The position numbers and the translations under genes are program-made. Below the pieces are notes generated by a model. That model had not been told where the DNA came from, made no database searches, and saw only the letters and a program-made list of their open reading frames with translations. 64,000 nt of DNA from Tridacna crocea. Its lineage: Eukaryota; Mollusca; Bivalvia; Cardiida; Cardiidae. The DNA lies in contig OX031069.1 of NCBI GenBank assembly GCA_943736015.1, positions 25,611,235 through 25,675,234 on the forward strand. The letters run 5' to 3'. Position 1 is the stretch's first letter, and every line of letters starts with the position of its first letter. This document shows, one piece after another, positions 46,768 to 58,900 of this stretch.

Positions 46768-47264
46768 TTAATTCTTTACCAAACGACAACATGTTAGACT
46801 GGTCCAAATTGACAGCATTTGCAGACGACTAATTGAAACTGTCTTAATGTATGAAATTTCACGGTCTCTGAAAGGATAGGCCCAGTGGTGAGCGTGTCGG
46901 ACTCATGACTTGGGGGTTGTGAGTTCAATACCTGGTTGAGGCGAACTTTCTTTCCGGCGTATTTTCGCCTCTCACCACTGCTGAAGCATGTGAGAAAAGT
47001 GGTCGGTGGCTTTGGAAAGAAAGTAGTGTTAGTACCGGTGTGAGAAAGCCAGGAAACACATGTGCGTCACCGACCGCCATGATATGACCTTAGCTGTTAA
47101 AGTGGCGTTAAACCCCAACACAACCAACCAACCAACCAACTGAAAGGATAGAAAACCTTCTGGGAAAAGGAAAAAAAATTCTAGTGAGCAGTATTTTTCT
47201 CCTTTTTCCACGAGATTTCAAAAGCTTTTCTTCCCAGGGTCCCACAGCTTGTTTGGTAAATAGC
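46768..47264 (-). mobile_element. Hairpin MITE split by a SINE
   Basis: The parts 46768-46879 and 47140-47264 are separated by the SINE; TTAA at the left. Confidence 0.8.
46880..47139 (+). mobile_element. tRNA-headed SINE (family s) with 12 bp target duplication
   Basis: The duplication CTGAAAGGATAG is at 46868-46879 and 47140-47151. The head has AGTGGTGAGCGTGTCGG (box A-like) and GAGTTCAATACC (box B). The 3' tail is (CCAA)n. Confidence 0.88.
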
Positions 47265-47326
47265 TATATTATAACAAGGATGTTTTCAAAGACGCCTTCT
47301 ACCTTTTTCACCTGGCAGATAATTAG

Positions 47327-47554
47327 TTAACCCCTTACCACACAATAAAGACTTTTCACGACCCTGAGGTAGAAGCCTTTTGAAAACATTGTGGGAAAAG
47401 GAGAAAATGCTGGTAACCAGCATTTTCTCCTTTTCCCACAAAGTTTTCTACCCTACTGGAAACAAATTTCAATTTTTGTGTTACATTTGATTTGTCGTCT
47501 GCAAGTATTTTCAAGTTGAACCAGTCTAAAATTTTGTCGTTTGGAGAGAGTTAT
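47327..47554 (+). mobile_element. Hairpin MITE
   Basis: A forward copy with a near-perfect hairpin and TTAA at the left. Confidence 0.85.
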
Positions 47555-47754
47555 GTGATGAAATAAGACAAAGGAGAAAGAAGAGGTAAAACCTCAGTGT
47601 TTTATCTATATGACCAAGCCTTTGTTTCAGAATGATTTCGACAGATGATTTGCGGTATATAACAGATAAGGACGACTGAAAGTTTTCTTCAAGTATATCA
47701 GTGAAAATTACAATATTTTTAAATTTCACGTGAACCGTATAGTATTTACCTCTT

Positions 47755-48150
47755 TATCCTAAGATTACACGAATTTTTGATGAGAGTGTATTTGAAAATA
47801 CCGTGGAAAAAAGTAGAAAAATACAGGTAGTTGGCATTTTCTCCTCTTTCAGCAATGATTTATACTGATTTAAAAAATAACTTAAATCCGTTTTATTTGG
47901 TTTTACTTAACTTGTCGTCTGCTACTGCTTTCAGTATAAAATTTTGTCGTTTGAAAAAAATTGTAAATTTCAAAGAAAAGGTGTAAATAATCTCGAGTGC
48001 CTTTAGATAAATTTCTGATAGGAGCATTTTATCCTTTTCTACAATGTTTTCTATCATTACGAAAAAAAAAACCTCATTTTAGCCAAAATTAGTTTGTCGT
48101 CTGCAAATACTCTCAATATGAACGAGCCTAAAATTTTGTCGTCTGCAAGA
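47755..48150 (+). mobile_element. Two degraded hairpin MITEs
   Basis: TTTGTCGTCTGC blocks and partial hairpins; most termini are lost. Confidence 0.55.
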
Positions 48151-48199
48151 GCTGACCCTTAGACTTCTAATATAAACGATGAACATTTCCAGCTAATAG

Positions 48200-48428
48200 T
48201 TAACCCTTTCCCAAACGAGCCCTGGTTTTTAACGTGTCTGCAGTTAAAGTCTTTTGAAAACACTGTGGGAAAAGAAGAAATTGCTCGTAACGAGCAATTT
48301 CTTCTTTTCCCACAGTGTTTTCTACCTTTTTTGAGAACTTTCTGCCATTGTCTAAAAAACTAAAATTGTCGTCTGCAAACTCTTTCAGTTTGGAAGAGTC
48401 CAAAATTTGTCGTTTGGGAAAGGGTTAA
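48200..48428. mobile_element. Hairpin MITE, subfamily C, paired arm variants
   Basis: GTGGGAAAAGAAGAAATTGC pairs with CTTCTTTTCCCAC; the consensus has GGAG/CTCC. TTAA on both sides. Confidence 0.88.
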
Positions 48429-48482
48429 ACCTTAATATATCGCGACTTCTAATTTCAATTCACCGAAGAAAATACCACAGCA

Positions 48483-48570
48483 TCGGAAAGTGTAGATCCA
48501 AGATCAGACTGCACATTCTGTGCAGTCTGATCTTGGTCTACACTGTCCGCAAACGTTTGCAGAGTCACGA
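48483..48570. repeat. Family d hairpin repeat
   Basis: AGATCAGACTGCAC-ATTCTGT-GCAGTCTGATCT is a clean hairpin within GTGTAGATC/GTCTACAC. Confidence 0.7.
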
Positions 48571-48824
48571 TAAAGACTTTAAAATCCCATGGGAACGGTA
48601 TCAGTTGTGCCGCGTGCCTGCAGACATATTTCTGATAGCAGCGCCATCATGTGTTTAGTTTCCGAAGATTTCCCAAATCATTATCGTGTTTTGTCTGTTT
48701 TAGTGTGATCCGGGGTCAGCGAGGGTACCGGTAAATTTGGGGCTAAATTTGAAGAACAGTAGAAGATTGTCACTTTGTGATAGTTTGTTGATAGAACTAG
48801 AGCCGCTCTTTCATAATTTTAGCT

Positions 48825-49469
48825 CTTCCCCCATACGACAAGAAATGCACGCTTGATCATCAAATTGAAAGCACTTGCAGACGACAAATAACAGTTGGTT
48901 CAAGTGATGAATTTTCTCATTGAAAAATATGAAAATACACTGTGAGAAAAGGAAAAAAGTTGGTTACTATCATTTCCTTCTTTTATCACAATATTTTCCA
49001 AAGCCTTCTCTTTGGGGGCGTCTTCTCAAATCAAACGTTCTGGTTTCGAATCACGTGACCGGAGCAAGATTAACTGAGTACTACGCAACGGTATTTTAGA
49101 CTTGTCCAAATTGAAAGCATATGCAGATGACAATTCAATGTCTTTGGAATAAAGGATTTTTTTATTCTATAAAAGAATGCTGGTTATCAACATTTTTCTT
49201 CTTTTCCCAAAATGTTTTCAAAAGCTTTTTCCCTCATGGTCGTTTCCATTACCACACAATCCCTACTTTTGACGACCCTGAGAAAGAAATCTTTTGAAAA
49301 AATTGTAGGAAAAGGAGTAAATGCTGGTGACCAGCATTTTGTCGTTTTCCCACAATGTTTTCTACTCTTTGTATAGCAAGTTTCGAATTTTCAATCACTT
49401 TTATGTTGTCGTCTTAAAATGCTTCCGATTTGGACAAACCTAAAATATTGTCGTTTGGTAATGAGTTAA
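48825..49469. mobile_element. Three degraded or fused hairpin MITEs
   Basis: Reverse fragments at 48825-49030 and 49075-49240. The latter is fused at 49241 to a forward copy ending in TTAA at 49466-49469. Confidence 0.65.
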
Positions 49470-49787
49470 AAACGTGACTGTAGATAGTGTGATAAAAAGT
49501 TGAACTTGAGGGTGTAAGTTCAATTTCCACGACTGGCCATTTAGAATTACCATGGTGTGGTGTCCGTAACTGTGAGGTAGAGCGTCGGCCTCGTAAGCAT
49601 AAGGACCAGGGTTCGATATCCGGGAGGGGTGTCAACTTTGGGATTTTTCATAGGCCCACACATTCGGCTCGAGTACTGGTGTAGTTCCCACAAAGCAGAA
49701 TTGAGAGAGATTAGTAGAAGTTGTAAGTACTTGTTTCTCAGTGTAAAATAAATATGTTTAAAATAATTATCAAAAATAGTCTTTCGC

Positions 49788-50329
49788 CATCTTCGCGAGC
49801 CAGGTTACGATCACTACGTGGATCTTACCTTGGCGGATTGAGCCCGGTTTCGAGATTCCCGCGACACACCCCCTATTGGATGCTGCTTATTGTCTCCCTT
49901 TACATCATATTTCTTATAGCCAATGAAATGTCGTTTTACAAACCGCTTACGAATACAATAATTCAACATGAAGCAATAACCATAAACGTACTTTGACATT
50001 CCATGGTCAGGTGCTGGGATATAGCCTAAAACATCTGATAATTAATTGGTCACATTGAAACTTTCAGTAAATATTGTTCGTTTATGTTTTCTTCGGTAAT
50101 AAATCATTGCAGATCCTGCACACATCCACGGAGGTATTCATATTTACCTTCTATTTTTATCGCGACCCTGTTCTATTTTTATCAAAGATGAAATCCTACG
50201 AGCGATTTGATTTGATGCAATTAGAGCGAGCAACCAATGAAAATGCGTCTCGGGTGATTGGCGGAATCAAGCTCAATCCGCCAAGGGTAGAGTAGCGTAG
50301 TGGATCGTAACCCTTGGCTTGCGAAGATG
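49788..50329. mobile_element. MULE-like MITE, copy 2
   Basis: CATCTTCGCGAGCC ends. The flanks gtctttcgc/gtctttcgg (8 of 9 match) are the 9 bp duplication of the SINE core. About 150 bp of extra sequence lies inside relative to the other copies. Confidence 0.78.
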
Positions 50330-50395
50330 GTCTTTCGGATGAGATGTTAAACCGAGGTCCTGTGTGACAGTGCTATAAACCGAGCACGTGAAAGA

Positions 50396-50733
50396 CGTTG
50401 TCTGTGCATATCATATTCTTCGAAGATTCGACCTGTCTTATATGACGCATCACTAGCCCTGAAAGCGGGCAGACTAAAATATTACGCTCTATAAAGTAGC
50501 AATGTAGAAAATAGCTTTTACCAATACGTTTGAGAAGAAATGAGACCTGCTTTAGCTCCAGATTTCTCTGAACTGCTGAATTGCACGAGGTAGCGTTTTA
50601 TTTCAGTAAACGTTTATTTCAGTTTAAAATTCAAAGTAACGGTAGTCGCGTAGGAAAGTAGTTCGGTTCTGTACCCAGGATGCCCACATTAGATAGATGA
50701 GTATTCATAGAATGCCATCTAGCGGGAGATATT
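50396..50733. mobile_element. Family h insertion in SINE
   Basis: Flanked by CGTGAAAGA on both sides (about 50387 and 50735). The sequence is the inverse of 31090-31250 and 38745-38990. Confidence 0.55.
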
Positions 50734-51129
50734 GCGTGAAAGAACCAGACATAACTTAAGATGGGTTTCGTCCTGTATTTGTAACATCCCCCGTAACAAT
50801 ACTAACAGCCTTCAAGGGGAGTCGCTCATATGGACAACCGGTGGCGACGATAAATGAACTCATACTCAATCAATCGTCCGAATCATGGACCGGACTATGC
50901 AGGCTGACATCAATCGACACCTTTTGTGGAGGCATTAGAGCCCCTTTTCACAAACCATGACTCAATTATATGAAAAAATTATAACCAAAACGGAAATCTT
51001 CAACTAACGTGAACAGTTACAGAAGTCGCCTCGTATTCTTTTTCACTTATTACCTTCTTAAACAAATTTCGTTGCAATCAACTTTGACGATATTTTTTCT
51101 ATTGGGATAAACAACATAAAAATTAGGCT

Positions 51130-51235
51130 CAACTAGAAAACATCGTGACTAAAGGAGAAATTGCTCGTTACGAGCAATTTCTCCTTTCGCCACGATGTTT
51201 TCAAAAGTCGTCTGCTGCAAGATTACAAAAAAGAG
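51130..51235. mobile_element. Hairpin MITE core, subfamily C-like
   Basis: ACATCGTGACTAAAGGAG pairs with CTCCTTTCGCCACGATGT, a private paired variant; the termini are lost. Confidence 0.75.
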
Positions 51236-51429
51236 AAATCCGTCTGCATAGGGTGCACCTCTTCATTTAATATTTATGATGAAATTAGCACACACTCAAG
51301 AGCGCTGTTTTGATATCGCGTTGTCACGTTCAAAACGAGAATAAATCGCAACGACACGCGCCATTGTATTATTTATAGCCATTTATGTATTTAATACGGA
51401 GCCCGGTAGGTGTCATGCTCGACATATTT

Positions 51430-51690
51430 TTTTTTTTATTTCGAAATAACGAACCCCTAAATCGTTCAAACGAAATACTATTTCGAGGAAACGAAATACT
51501 AAATAGTTAAAACGAAATGCTATTTCGAGAAAACGAAATGGGTAAGTTCGGAACACTTGGTTGTCATGGTATACAAGCTATTTAGTCACTCATCTCACAT
51601 GGCCATGACGGACGATGACAACCAAGTGTTCCGAACATACATATTTCGAATAAGTATTTCGTTTTCTCGAAATAGTATTTTGTTTTCTCT
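51430..51690. repeat. Nested inverted repeat with CGAAATA arms
   Basis: GTTCGGAACACTTGGTTGTC (from 51546) is inverted at the end near 51636. Outside are inverted ATTTCGAGAAAACGAAAT motifs. MITE-like, class unknown. Confidence 0.7.
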
Positions 51691-52123
51691 AAGTTAAACA
51701 CCATAAAATTTATACCTTTCAATTTAACTAGAAGATAGTCATGTAATGAAATTGTAATTGCTCATGCAGGAACATAATTTTCCCCCCACACACCCCCTAC
51801 CCCCTTCTTCCACACACGCGCTTATTTACCGCATTGTAAATTTTAACTTTCTTAAGAACATCAAGAAGAAAAAGTTCGGGTACTGGATGTGCCTTATAAA
51901 TTATAAATGACACGCGATGTCCGTAAATTTCAGATGCCAAGAGCTATAAAATTTACTGACTTAATTGTGACTCCTCCAGTGTCCCTTATTTGTAACCAAT
52001 GAGACAGTGAGCTTTAGTAGGTCTTGGGTGAAGTTATTGTGATAAAATAAAAACTTTACTCGCCCAATAACTACAATAAATTTATGGAACAGTAAGGATG
52101 TCTCATCGGAAACTTTTTTTTTT

Positions 52124-52149
52124 TGAGAGAGAGGGGGGGGGGGGGGGGT
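52124..52149. repeat. GA and G18 low-complexity run
   Basis: A GAGAGAG stretch followed by a long G homopolymer. Confidence 0.9.
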
Positions 52150-52553
52150 TAAACATTGAAAATAAGGTGAAAATCACTTCTTTTTTTAACCTCTGCTGTG
52201 CTACTTTTTTTACCGGCAAGATTGTTTTGTTACTGTTCACGTCTCTGAAATGTCTCTGAAACGGGTGTCCAATAACCTCTCAACACGATAGGGAAAGCAT
52301 CGACATAAACAATGAATTTGACCAAAGCTCTATGAAAAAGATGTTTAATGTCTCTGCAAAAAGTATCTATTCATCTCATCCTTTTTTTTAACTTTATTGT
52401 CCACGTCAAAACGTTGCATGAGGGTCGTGGTCATCCCTCAATGCATCTTACAATTTGGTACTAGTAATCTATGTTAGTAAACTAATAACATTAAACAAAA
52501 TTGTAGATACAGATTCTAAATTTTTACACCTATTATTGTGCTCCTATTATTGA

Positions 52554-52907
52554 TATGTTTACAAAGACATAAACAGATGTGAAGAGACTATATCACACTT
52601 ATTTTACGAATGTCAAAATATTAAACCTATTTGGGAGCGCATTTCAAAACTTGTTAATGATTTAGATCAGTTGATGTCAGTAAACAAACAAAATGCACTT
52701 TTGGGTTCAAATGAAACAAATTTGAAGCTAGACAGATTACTTCTTGAAACAAAAAATATTTATACAAATGTAGAATATAAACCATCCTTATTAGGCCCGA
52801 AAAAAAGTTTCTTGTATAGTCTTGGCATTATTAGAAGCTCTAAAAATTGTGAAAATGAACGAAGGCTTACGACAATTGTAGAAAACATTAGTTGGAGACT
52901 CCCATAA
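52554..52907 (+). pseudogene. LINE-type retrotransposon ORF2 3' end (zf-RVT-like)
   Basis: An open frame from 52554 to a TAA at 52907 reads INRCEETISHLFYECQNIKP, then IWERISKLVNDLDQL. The spacing Cys-x2-Cys ... His-Leu-Phe ... Cys matches the zinc-finger region after the reverse transcriptase of non-LTR retrotransposons. No reverse transcriptase domain is found upstream, and the frame is closed at 52551-52553, so it is a 5'-truncated remnant. Confidence 0.65.
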
Positions 52908-53334
52908 CCAAAAGCATTTCTTTTTTACATGCACAAGAACAGTGATGCAGTGCTGAAGCCTTAAAAGAATACTACATGTACTTTATGTTACGTTTCCATT
53001 TGGCTTTTGACGCTTCGGCACTGTTCATTGAACCAAGATCAAAAGTTACACTTGATCAACACAGACACTTGCACACTTACAATTCTCACACAATATTTTT
53101 TTCTGTTTTTCACAATTATATACAAAAGTATGCCTTTTTTGTCCACATAATCGAGAAAAAAATACCAATTAAGAAAAAGTAAACCTTTATTAGTTTAGTA
53201 CCAATGTTAAAATTCATGTCATCCTACCCTGTCCGGACCGGCTCACGTTAGTCGAAATATTTTCTACTCACAAGTTGTATTTTTACGAACATGAAAGTTC
53301 GCAACAAATACATTGCTGAAATACAAATCGCACC

Positions 53335-53405
53335 TGGTGGGATTCGAACCCGTGCAGAAACAATCCTAGTTTTTGATGTATAACAGACCAACACCCTAGC
53401 TACGT
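53335..53405 (-). repeat. tRNA-like sequence, degenerate
   Basis: Minus strand: TAGCTAGGGTGTTGGTCTG (box A-like) and GGGTTCGAATCCCACC (box B). The anticodon arm does not fold cleanly, so it is a tRNA pseudogene or SINE head. Confidence 0.45.
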
Positions 53406-53588
53406 ATATTACATTTTTTTTTTTTATCAGTTTTTTTTTTTTATCTTTGCACATAAATTATATGAAGCTCCGCTCATCATGTCTCTAAGAGATTACGGTA
53501 AAAAAAAAGATGTGGGCAACCGTTCTCATTTCTGAGAACTTAGCCTTTGAAAAAGGCACAAAATTCCAAAATTTAGTTTACACTGGAT

Positions 53589-53815
53589 TTAACCCTTTCT
53601 CAAATGACAATTTTGGACCAGACCAAGTTTAAAGCGTTTGCAGACCACAAATCAAATGCAATGTAAATGATGATTTTTGTCTATGAAAGAGTAGGAAACA
53701 TTGTATGAAAAGGAGAAAATGCTGGTTACCAGCATTTTCTCCTTTTCATACAATGTTTTCAAAAGCCTTCTTTACCAGCATCGTAAAAACCAGGGATTGT
53801 TTGGGGAAGCATTAA
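53589..53815 (-). mobile_element. Hairpin MITE with private paired variant
   Basis: CATTGTATGAAAAGGAG pairs with CTCCTTTTCATACAATG; two adjacent changes occur on both arms. TTAA at both ends. Confidence 0.9.
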
Positions 53816-54655
53816 AGCGCCTTTCTTTCACAGTCCGTTATAAAGGAAAATTAGAGGAAAATATACAAATATACATAATTTTAATGAAAATTCATATATT
53901 TTTGCACAAAGAATATATAATAGCCTGGTTTTGAGCATGGTAAATGTACAAATATGCATGTTATATATGGGTCATTGAGTTACAAAGGGAGATAATTTGG
54001 CCGAATTAATGGTTAATCCTAAATAAATACATACTTTCTAACCGACATATTTTTCTTAGAATTTTTACATTTAAAATTATAGTCTATATAATTCTAAACA
54101 AAAATAAAAAATAAAAATGGCATCTATCTGACAGTGACAAACATTTCGTCACAAAGCAAGGTTGAATGTCATTAAGAAAGTTATTGTTTTTCCGAGGAAA
54201 AAAATAGGATAAAAGCTCAGCAGACTTAGAGGGAGAAGGAAACAATGCTTAATATGAGCGATTTATCCTTTTCCAATAATAATTTAAAAAGTGCAGAAAG
54301 CTATACTTCCACAGCTTTAAATTTCCTGCCTTTGTTTTCTTGTTTGGTGTGTAACGCAGTGTCAGCAGCATTTTAATTATTTCACGGTGACAGTTCAACA
54401 TTCCATTTTTTTTCTCTTCTTCAATGCTACCCGAAGAAAGTGCTTGTTGATTCAATGCACCAATAGTATTACCATTATGTGCAAATAAAACTTAGGTGCA
54501 TTTTTCTGTGGCATCCACGACAAAAATACATGCGCAGTAGGATGCGCACGAACATTTGTCATATACTTCATTAAAATCTCAGCTCAAGAAATTTCTGTTT
54601 AGCTCAGTGATGAAAGTGCTGGTCTTTTGACCTTCGAAAGAAAACGAGGATTTCC

Positions 54656-54922
54656 TTTATGTGACCCTTCACGCAAACACGTACATTCTGGGAACTGCGG
54701 AAAGTGTCAACCCTGGTCAGACTGCGCGAATTGCGCAGTCTGACCAGGATTGACACTTTTCGCTTTCATGATATTTTCTGTATGAAAAGTGGTCATTCTA
54801 CTTTGTTATACGATTATTTTGGAACCATCAACTTAAATTGACCTGCACTATCGTTGATCTGTTTTCATCTAATTGATGTACTGAATTCCCAGATGGTCCC
54901 TTTTTGCGTGACGAGTCACATA
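54656..54922. mobile_element. MITE family c
   Basis: Starts GTGACCCTTCACGCAAAC, ends GGTCCCTTTTTGCGTGACG; the hairpin is GGTCAGACTGCGCGAATTGC. Confidence 0.78.
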
Positions 54923-54983
54923 TGGTAAAGAAATGTTTTGGATTTGGACAGGTCTAGCACTTTGTCGTCTGGTAAAGAGCTAA
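54922..54983 (+). mobile_element. Hairpin MITE right-end fragment
   Basis: TTTGTCGTCTGGTAAAGAGC with the preceding GGATTTGGACAGGTC block. Confidence 0.6.
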
Positions 54984-55186
54984 CATGACGTCTGCTGCTG
55001 CTACTTTCAATTTTTATTTAACTTATATTCTCTCATTATGCTCTGAAAATACAGCGGGACTTCATCATAACCAATAACAACAACACTGCACTTGAACAAA
55101 CATTATATTATCGTCGGTTTACTGAAAAAACTTCGTAAAGTGTTCAACAGCTTGTTTCAAGCTGTAGTTACGAGGCTTTTTGACAG

Positions 55187-55667
55187 TGGTAACAACCTAC
55201 GTGATAGCATACGTCATCGAGTACATTTTAATTCCGCCATTTTCGTTTTAAAAAGGTAAGTTTTTCAGCTTGTACATTATTTTTATAGAAAATATGTCCA
55301 ACAAAGCAGTGCATATGGTACCTGACAACTTTCTTCGTTAGTATACATTAATATTTTGTTCATTAGTTTCGTTGATTTTGCAATTACCTCCGCACAATTT
55401 TCGAAGCCGGTGACACATGTGCGATTTAGAAATAGATGTCGTATACATGGCCGTGAAGAACAATTGTCTTGAATTGTTTAGAGCTACAAAATTGTTTCAT
55501 GGCATTTCAATTTCACGAATAGGACAAATATATTTACCGTCACCAGATGAAGTAGGTATTCTAAGTAACTTTTAGATAAATATATCTTTTGAAAGTAATT
55601 AATCTGCACTTTGCGCACAAAATGGCGGCTATTCCGACACCTCTGCTATGACGTAGGTTGTCACCCT
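55187..55667. repeat. Long inverted repeat with CCGCCATTTT motifs
   Basis: Left arm AACAACCTACGTGATAGC ... CCGCCATTTT (55187-55245); the right arm is its inverse, AAAATGGCGGC ... GACGTAGGTTGTCACC (55616-55667). It lies just 3' of the MRH gene. Confidence 0.6.
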
Positions 55668-55783
55668 TGTTGAAGTAAACCGAGGATATAAAATAAAACC
55701 AAAGATTGGAAGGCTCGGATTGAGGTCGATTGCTTTTTTTCTGGTGGTGACATTTCCGTTTAGAAGTCAATGGACCATCGTTA

Positions 55784-55831
55784 TTATACAGGTCTGTAGC
55801 TTCGTCTTCCTACTATGAAACATGCACCATC
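55784..55831 (-). CDS. MRH gene terminal exon
   Basis: The acceptor is gaacttatttcag. It encodes DGACFIVGRRSYRPV and a TAA stop in phase 0 with the previous exon, completing the short cytosolic tail. Confidence 0.78.
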   Translation of the reverse strand, partial: DGACFIVGRRSYRPV

Positions 55832-55913
55832 CTGAAATAAGTTCAAATATTTGTTTATGCACAAACACACGTAAATGCACGCACACACGCACGCACAAAC
55901 TCACTGCGCGGCG

Positions 55914-55955
<42 letters not shown>

Positions 55956-58900
55956 TTTGTGAGGGGGTGGAGTTTCACACTTTCCCAAACAAGCCCTGGT
56001 TTTTACGTGTCTGTTGTACAAGTCTTTAGAAAACACTGTTGGAAAAGGAGAAATTGCTCGCAACGAGCAATTTCTCCTTTTCCCACAATGTTTTCTAGCC
56101 TATAGAAAAACTTTCTGTTATTCTCATCAAATTCAAAATTGTCATCTGCAAACACTTTGAGTTTGGGACAGTCTAAAATTTGTCATTTGCGAAAGGGTGA
56201 AATACCGCCACCTTAACAGCTTATGTCATTACAGCGGTCAGTGTACCTACGCATGTGTTGCCTGACTTTCTCATACCTGTACTGACACAAGCTTCTTTCC
56301 ATGCCACTGAATACTTTTCTCGCATATATCAGAGGTCAGAGGTATAAATTTTCCCGAAAGAAAGTTTGCCTCAAAGGGGTAATGATATTGCCATCACTTA
56401 GTCATGAGTCATAGATGTTAACCACTTAGAGAGATAGCTAGCGAGCGAGCGAGCGAGAGAGAGAGAGTCAAACAGACAGACAGTCGGGTGAGCCGGCTTG
56501 CAGACAGACGGATCGACGCACGGACGGACTGGGACTGAAGAACGGAAGGAAGGACGGGGTGGACGGACGAACGGACGGACAGGCAGGCAGGCAGGCAGAT
56601 GCAAATAGACACACATGAAGAAGGTAGAGTCTGTGGTCACGAAATAGGGTCAAAAGTAAGGCAGATACGGAGAGACAGAACAAGCATAATCGAGTCATGC
56701 TCTGACAAAAGGGGGCTTAATGCATGATCCATGATACCATTCAAGTTATCATATACATATGGACCCTTAATAACCACTCATTTTAAAGAACCAAATTAAT
56801 CATGAGATAGACTGGTCCCTGGACATACAGAAAATTGTCCAATAGCGAAAAGTTTCGGCCCAGGTCAGCCTGCGCGGACTGCGCAGGCTGACCTGGGTCT
56901 ATACTTTTCGCAGATGTATTAAGGCCCCTTTTCACAAAGCATGGCTCAACTGGTTTTAATTTCTAGAATCATTTACCCTCACTAATCCTGGACAGCTAAA
57001 CCACAAATCAGAGTTTGGTAAAAGGTCTCGTCCGGTAGCTTTTTTAATAAACTTTTTATAAAGAAGCCCAAATATCAAATAGGCGGCGACGACAGAGAAA
57101 AATCTGAAAAAAAAAAACAAATTAACAAATAAAAAACAGTAAGATGAGTGGTTGGGCAGGCAGGCAAGTAGACAGGCAAGTAGACAGGCAGTCAGGCAGG
57201 CAGGCAGGCATTGTATCGTGTTTTACGCCGTTTTCAACGTTATTTCAATTATGTAGCGGCGGCCATTACATGCTTTCCTGGAGTTTCATTTACCAGTACT
57301 CCGCACAATATTCTTTCATAGCCAATGGCTGCTTTCCCACATAAGTATCGTCGAAACAATGATCAGCAGCATGCGCGGATCCAGATATCTTTCTCATGGG
57401 GGAGGGGGTGATCCCACCGAAAACGCACTCGTCTTATTATATGATGCTTTGATTTCCGGATTTCAGTTCTAAACATGAGGAGGTCTCCAGATTTAGAACC
57501 TTTTTTTTTTTCAAATTTATGACTGTATTTTACATAAATGGTGTGCAATAATCAAACCAGTACCATTTCACGAATGCGATAGCCACATTTTTTGCCATAA
57601 TTCCAAGGGGCGGGGGGGGGCGGGGTCCGGACCCCCGGTCCCCCAATCTGGATCCGCCTATGAGCAATCAGAGAGGAATGAATCCTGTTCCAATGACTAT
57701 TATCAATCCTCGGAAAGAAATTGGCCGAGCCGAGTTCGAACCATCAACCCTCTGCTCTTGAGTCCTGCACGATATCGACTGCGCTACAAATACAAAATTG
57801 TTTAACACTTTACCAAACAACAAAAATTTAGACTTGTCTAGGTTGAAAGCTCTTGCAGACGACAAAATAAATGTAACTCACAAATTGAAATTTTGGTCCC
57901 CAAGGGTAGAAAACATTGTGGAAAAAGGAGAAAATGCTGGTTACCAGCATTTTCCCCATTTTCCACGATGTTTTCAAAAGGTTTCTTCCTCTGGGTCGTA
58001 AAAACCTGGGATTGTTTGGTAGGGGGTTAAGTTATCCAAATAAAGATATCTTAGGCAACTTATGTTATGTTATGTAAGTATGCAACTGCTATACAAACGC
58101 GCTTTTACTTCTTCCCTAATTTCTAGCCTAATAGAGGTTTGTGAATAATAAAGACAGAAGAAGAAGACGAAGAAGAAGAAGAAGAACGAGAAGAAGAAGG
58201 AGGAGGAGGAGGAGAAGAAGAAGAGGAAGAGGAAAAGAAGGAGGAGGAGAAGAAGAAGAAGAAGATTATGATGATTATGATGTTAATATGTTAATGATGA
58301 TGATGATGAAGAAAAAGACGATGATGATGATGATTATGGTAATGATGATGATGATGATGATGATGGTGATGATGATTATGGTAATGATGATGATGATGAT
58401 GAAAAAGAAGCTTACACTATGATCATGATCGTCCCAGCACTTAGTCCCACAGGTATGTAGCAAGCGTAAGGAGATACTATTATAAACCTCTAAAATAAAG
58501 AGAAATCACCATGTAAGCGACTGTTTATCAATTCACACCGTTTTCAGCTGCATACTTGTCATACCCCGGCGGCCATTGTAGCTATCCATAACTCACAAAC
58601 CCAAATACCGAACAAGTTTAGCCAACAGAATACTATACACCAGCGTATCATCAAAAAAAAGTCATAATAAAGCTGAATTTTATTCCATAAATTGAAAAAA
58701 AAAAACAGCATAATAAGAAAAAGAAAGAAAGAAAAAAAAACGGTTGTGATAGTTTATCTTAAACTTCTTACGTGCAAAATAATTTACTCACATATGTCGG
58801 AGTGCCAGGCTGTGGCAATTCACCTATGACCGCCATTTCTGTCTGATCGTCCTGATCGTTACAAACATACATAACTTCTGATTGGCTAAAAAGAGAGTGT

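Larger units (their letters stand above)
49490..50880 (+). mobile_element. SINE family k interrupted by several insertions
   Basis: The SINE head (about 49490-49545), core (CTTTCGGATGAGATG, 50331) and tail (50734-50880) are separated by a second tRNA-like unit (49556-49770), a MULE-like MITE (49788-50329) and a family h copy (50396-50733). Confidence 0.6.

Noticed and set aside
58141..58463. Arg-rich and Met/Ile-rich frames
   Set aside because: Trinucleotide microsatellites; the real coding piece here is the short minus-strand exon 58416-58489.
58792..58836. ATGGCGG at 58836 as a first-exon start
   Set aside because: The frame continues upstream to a good acceptor at 58886 with a conserved VMYVC strand.
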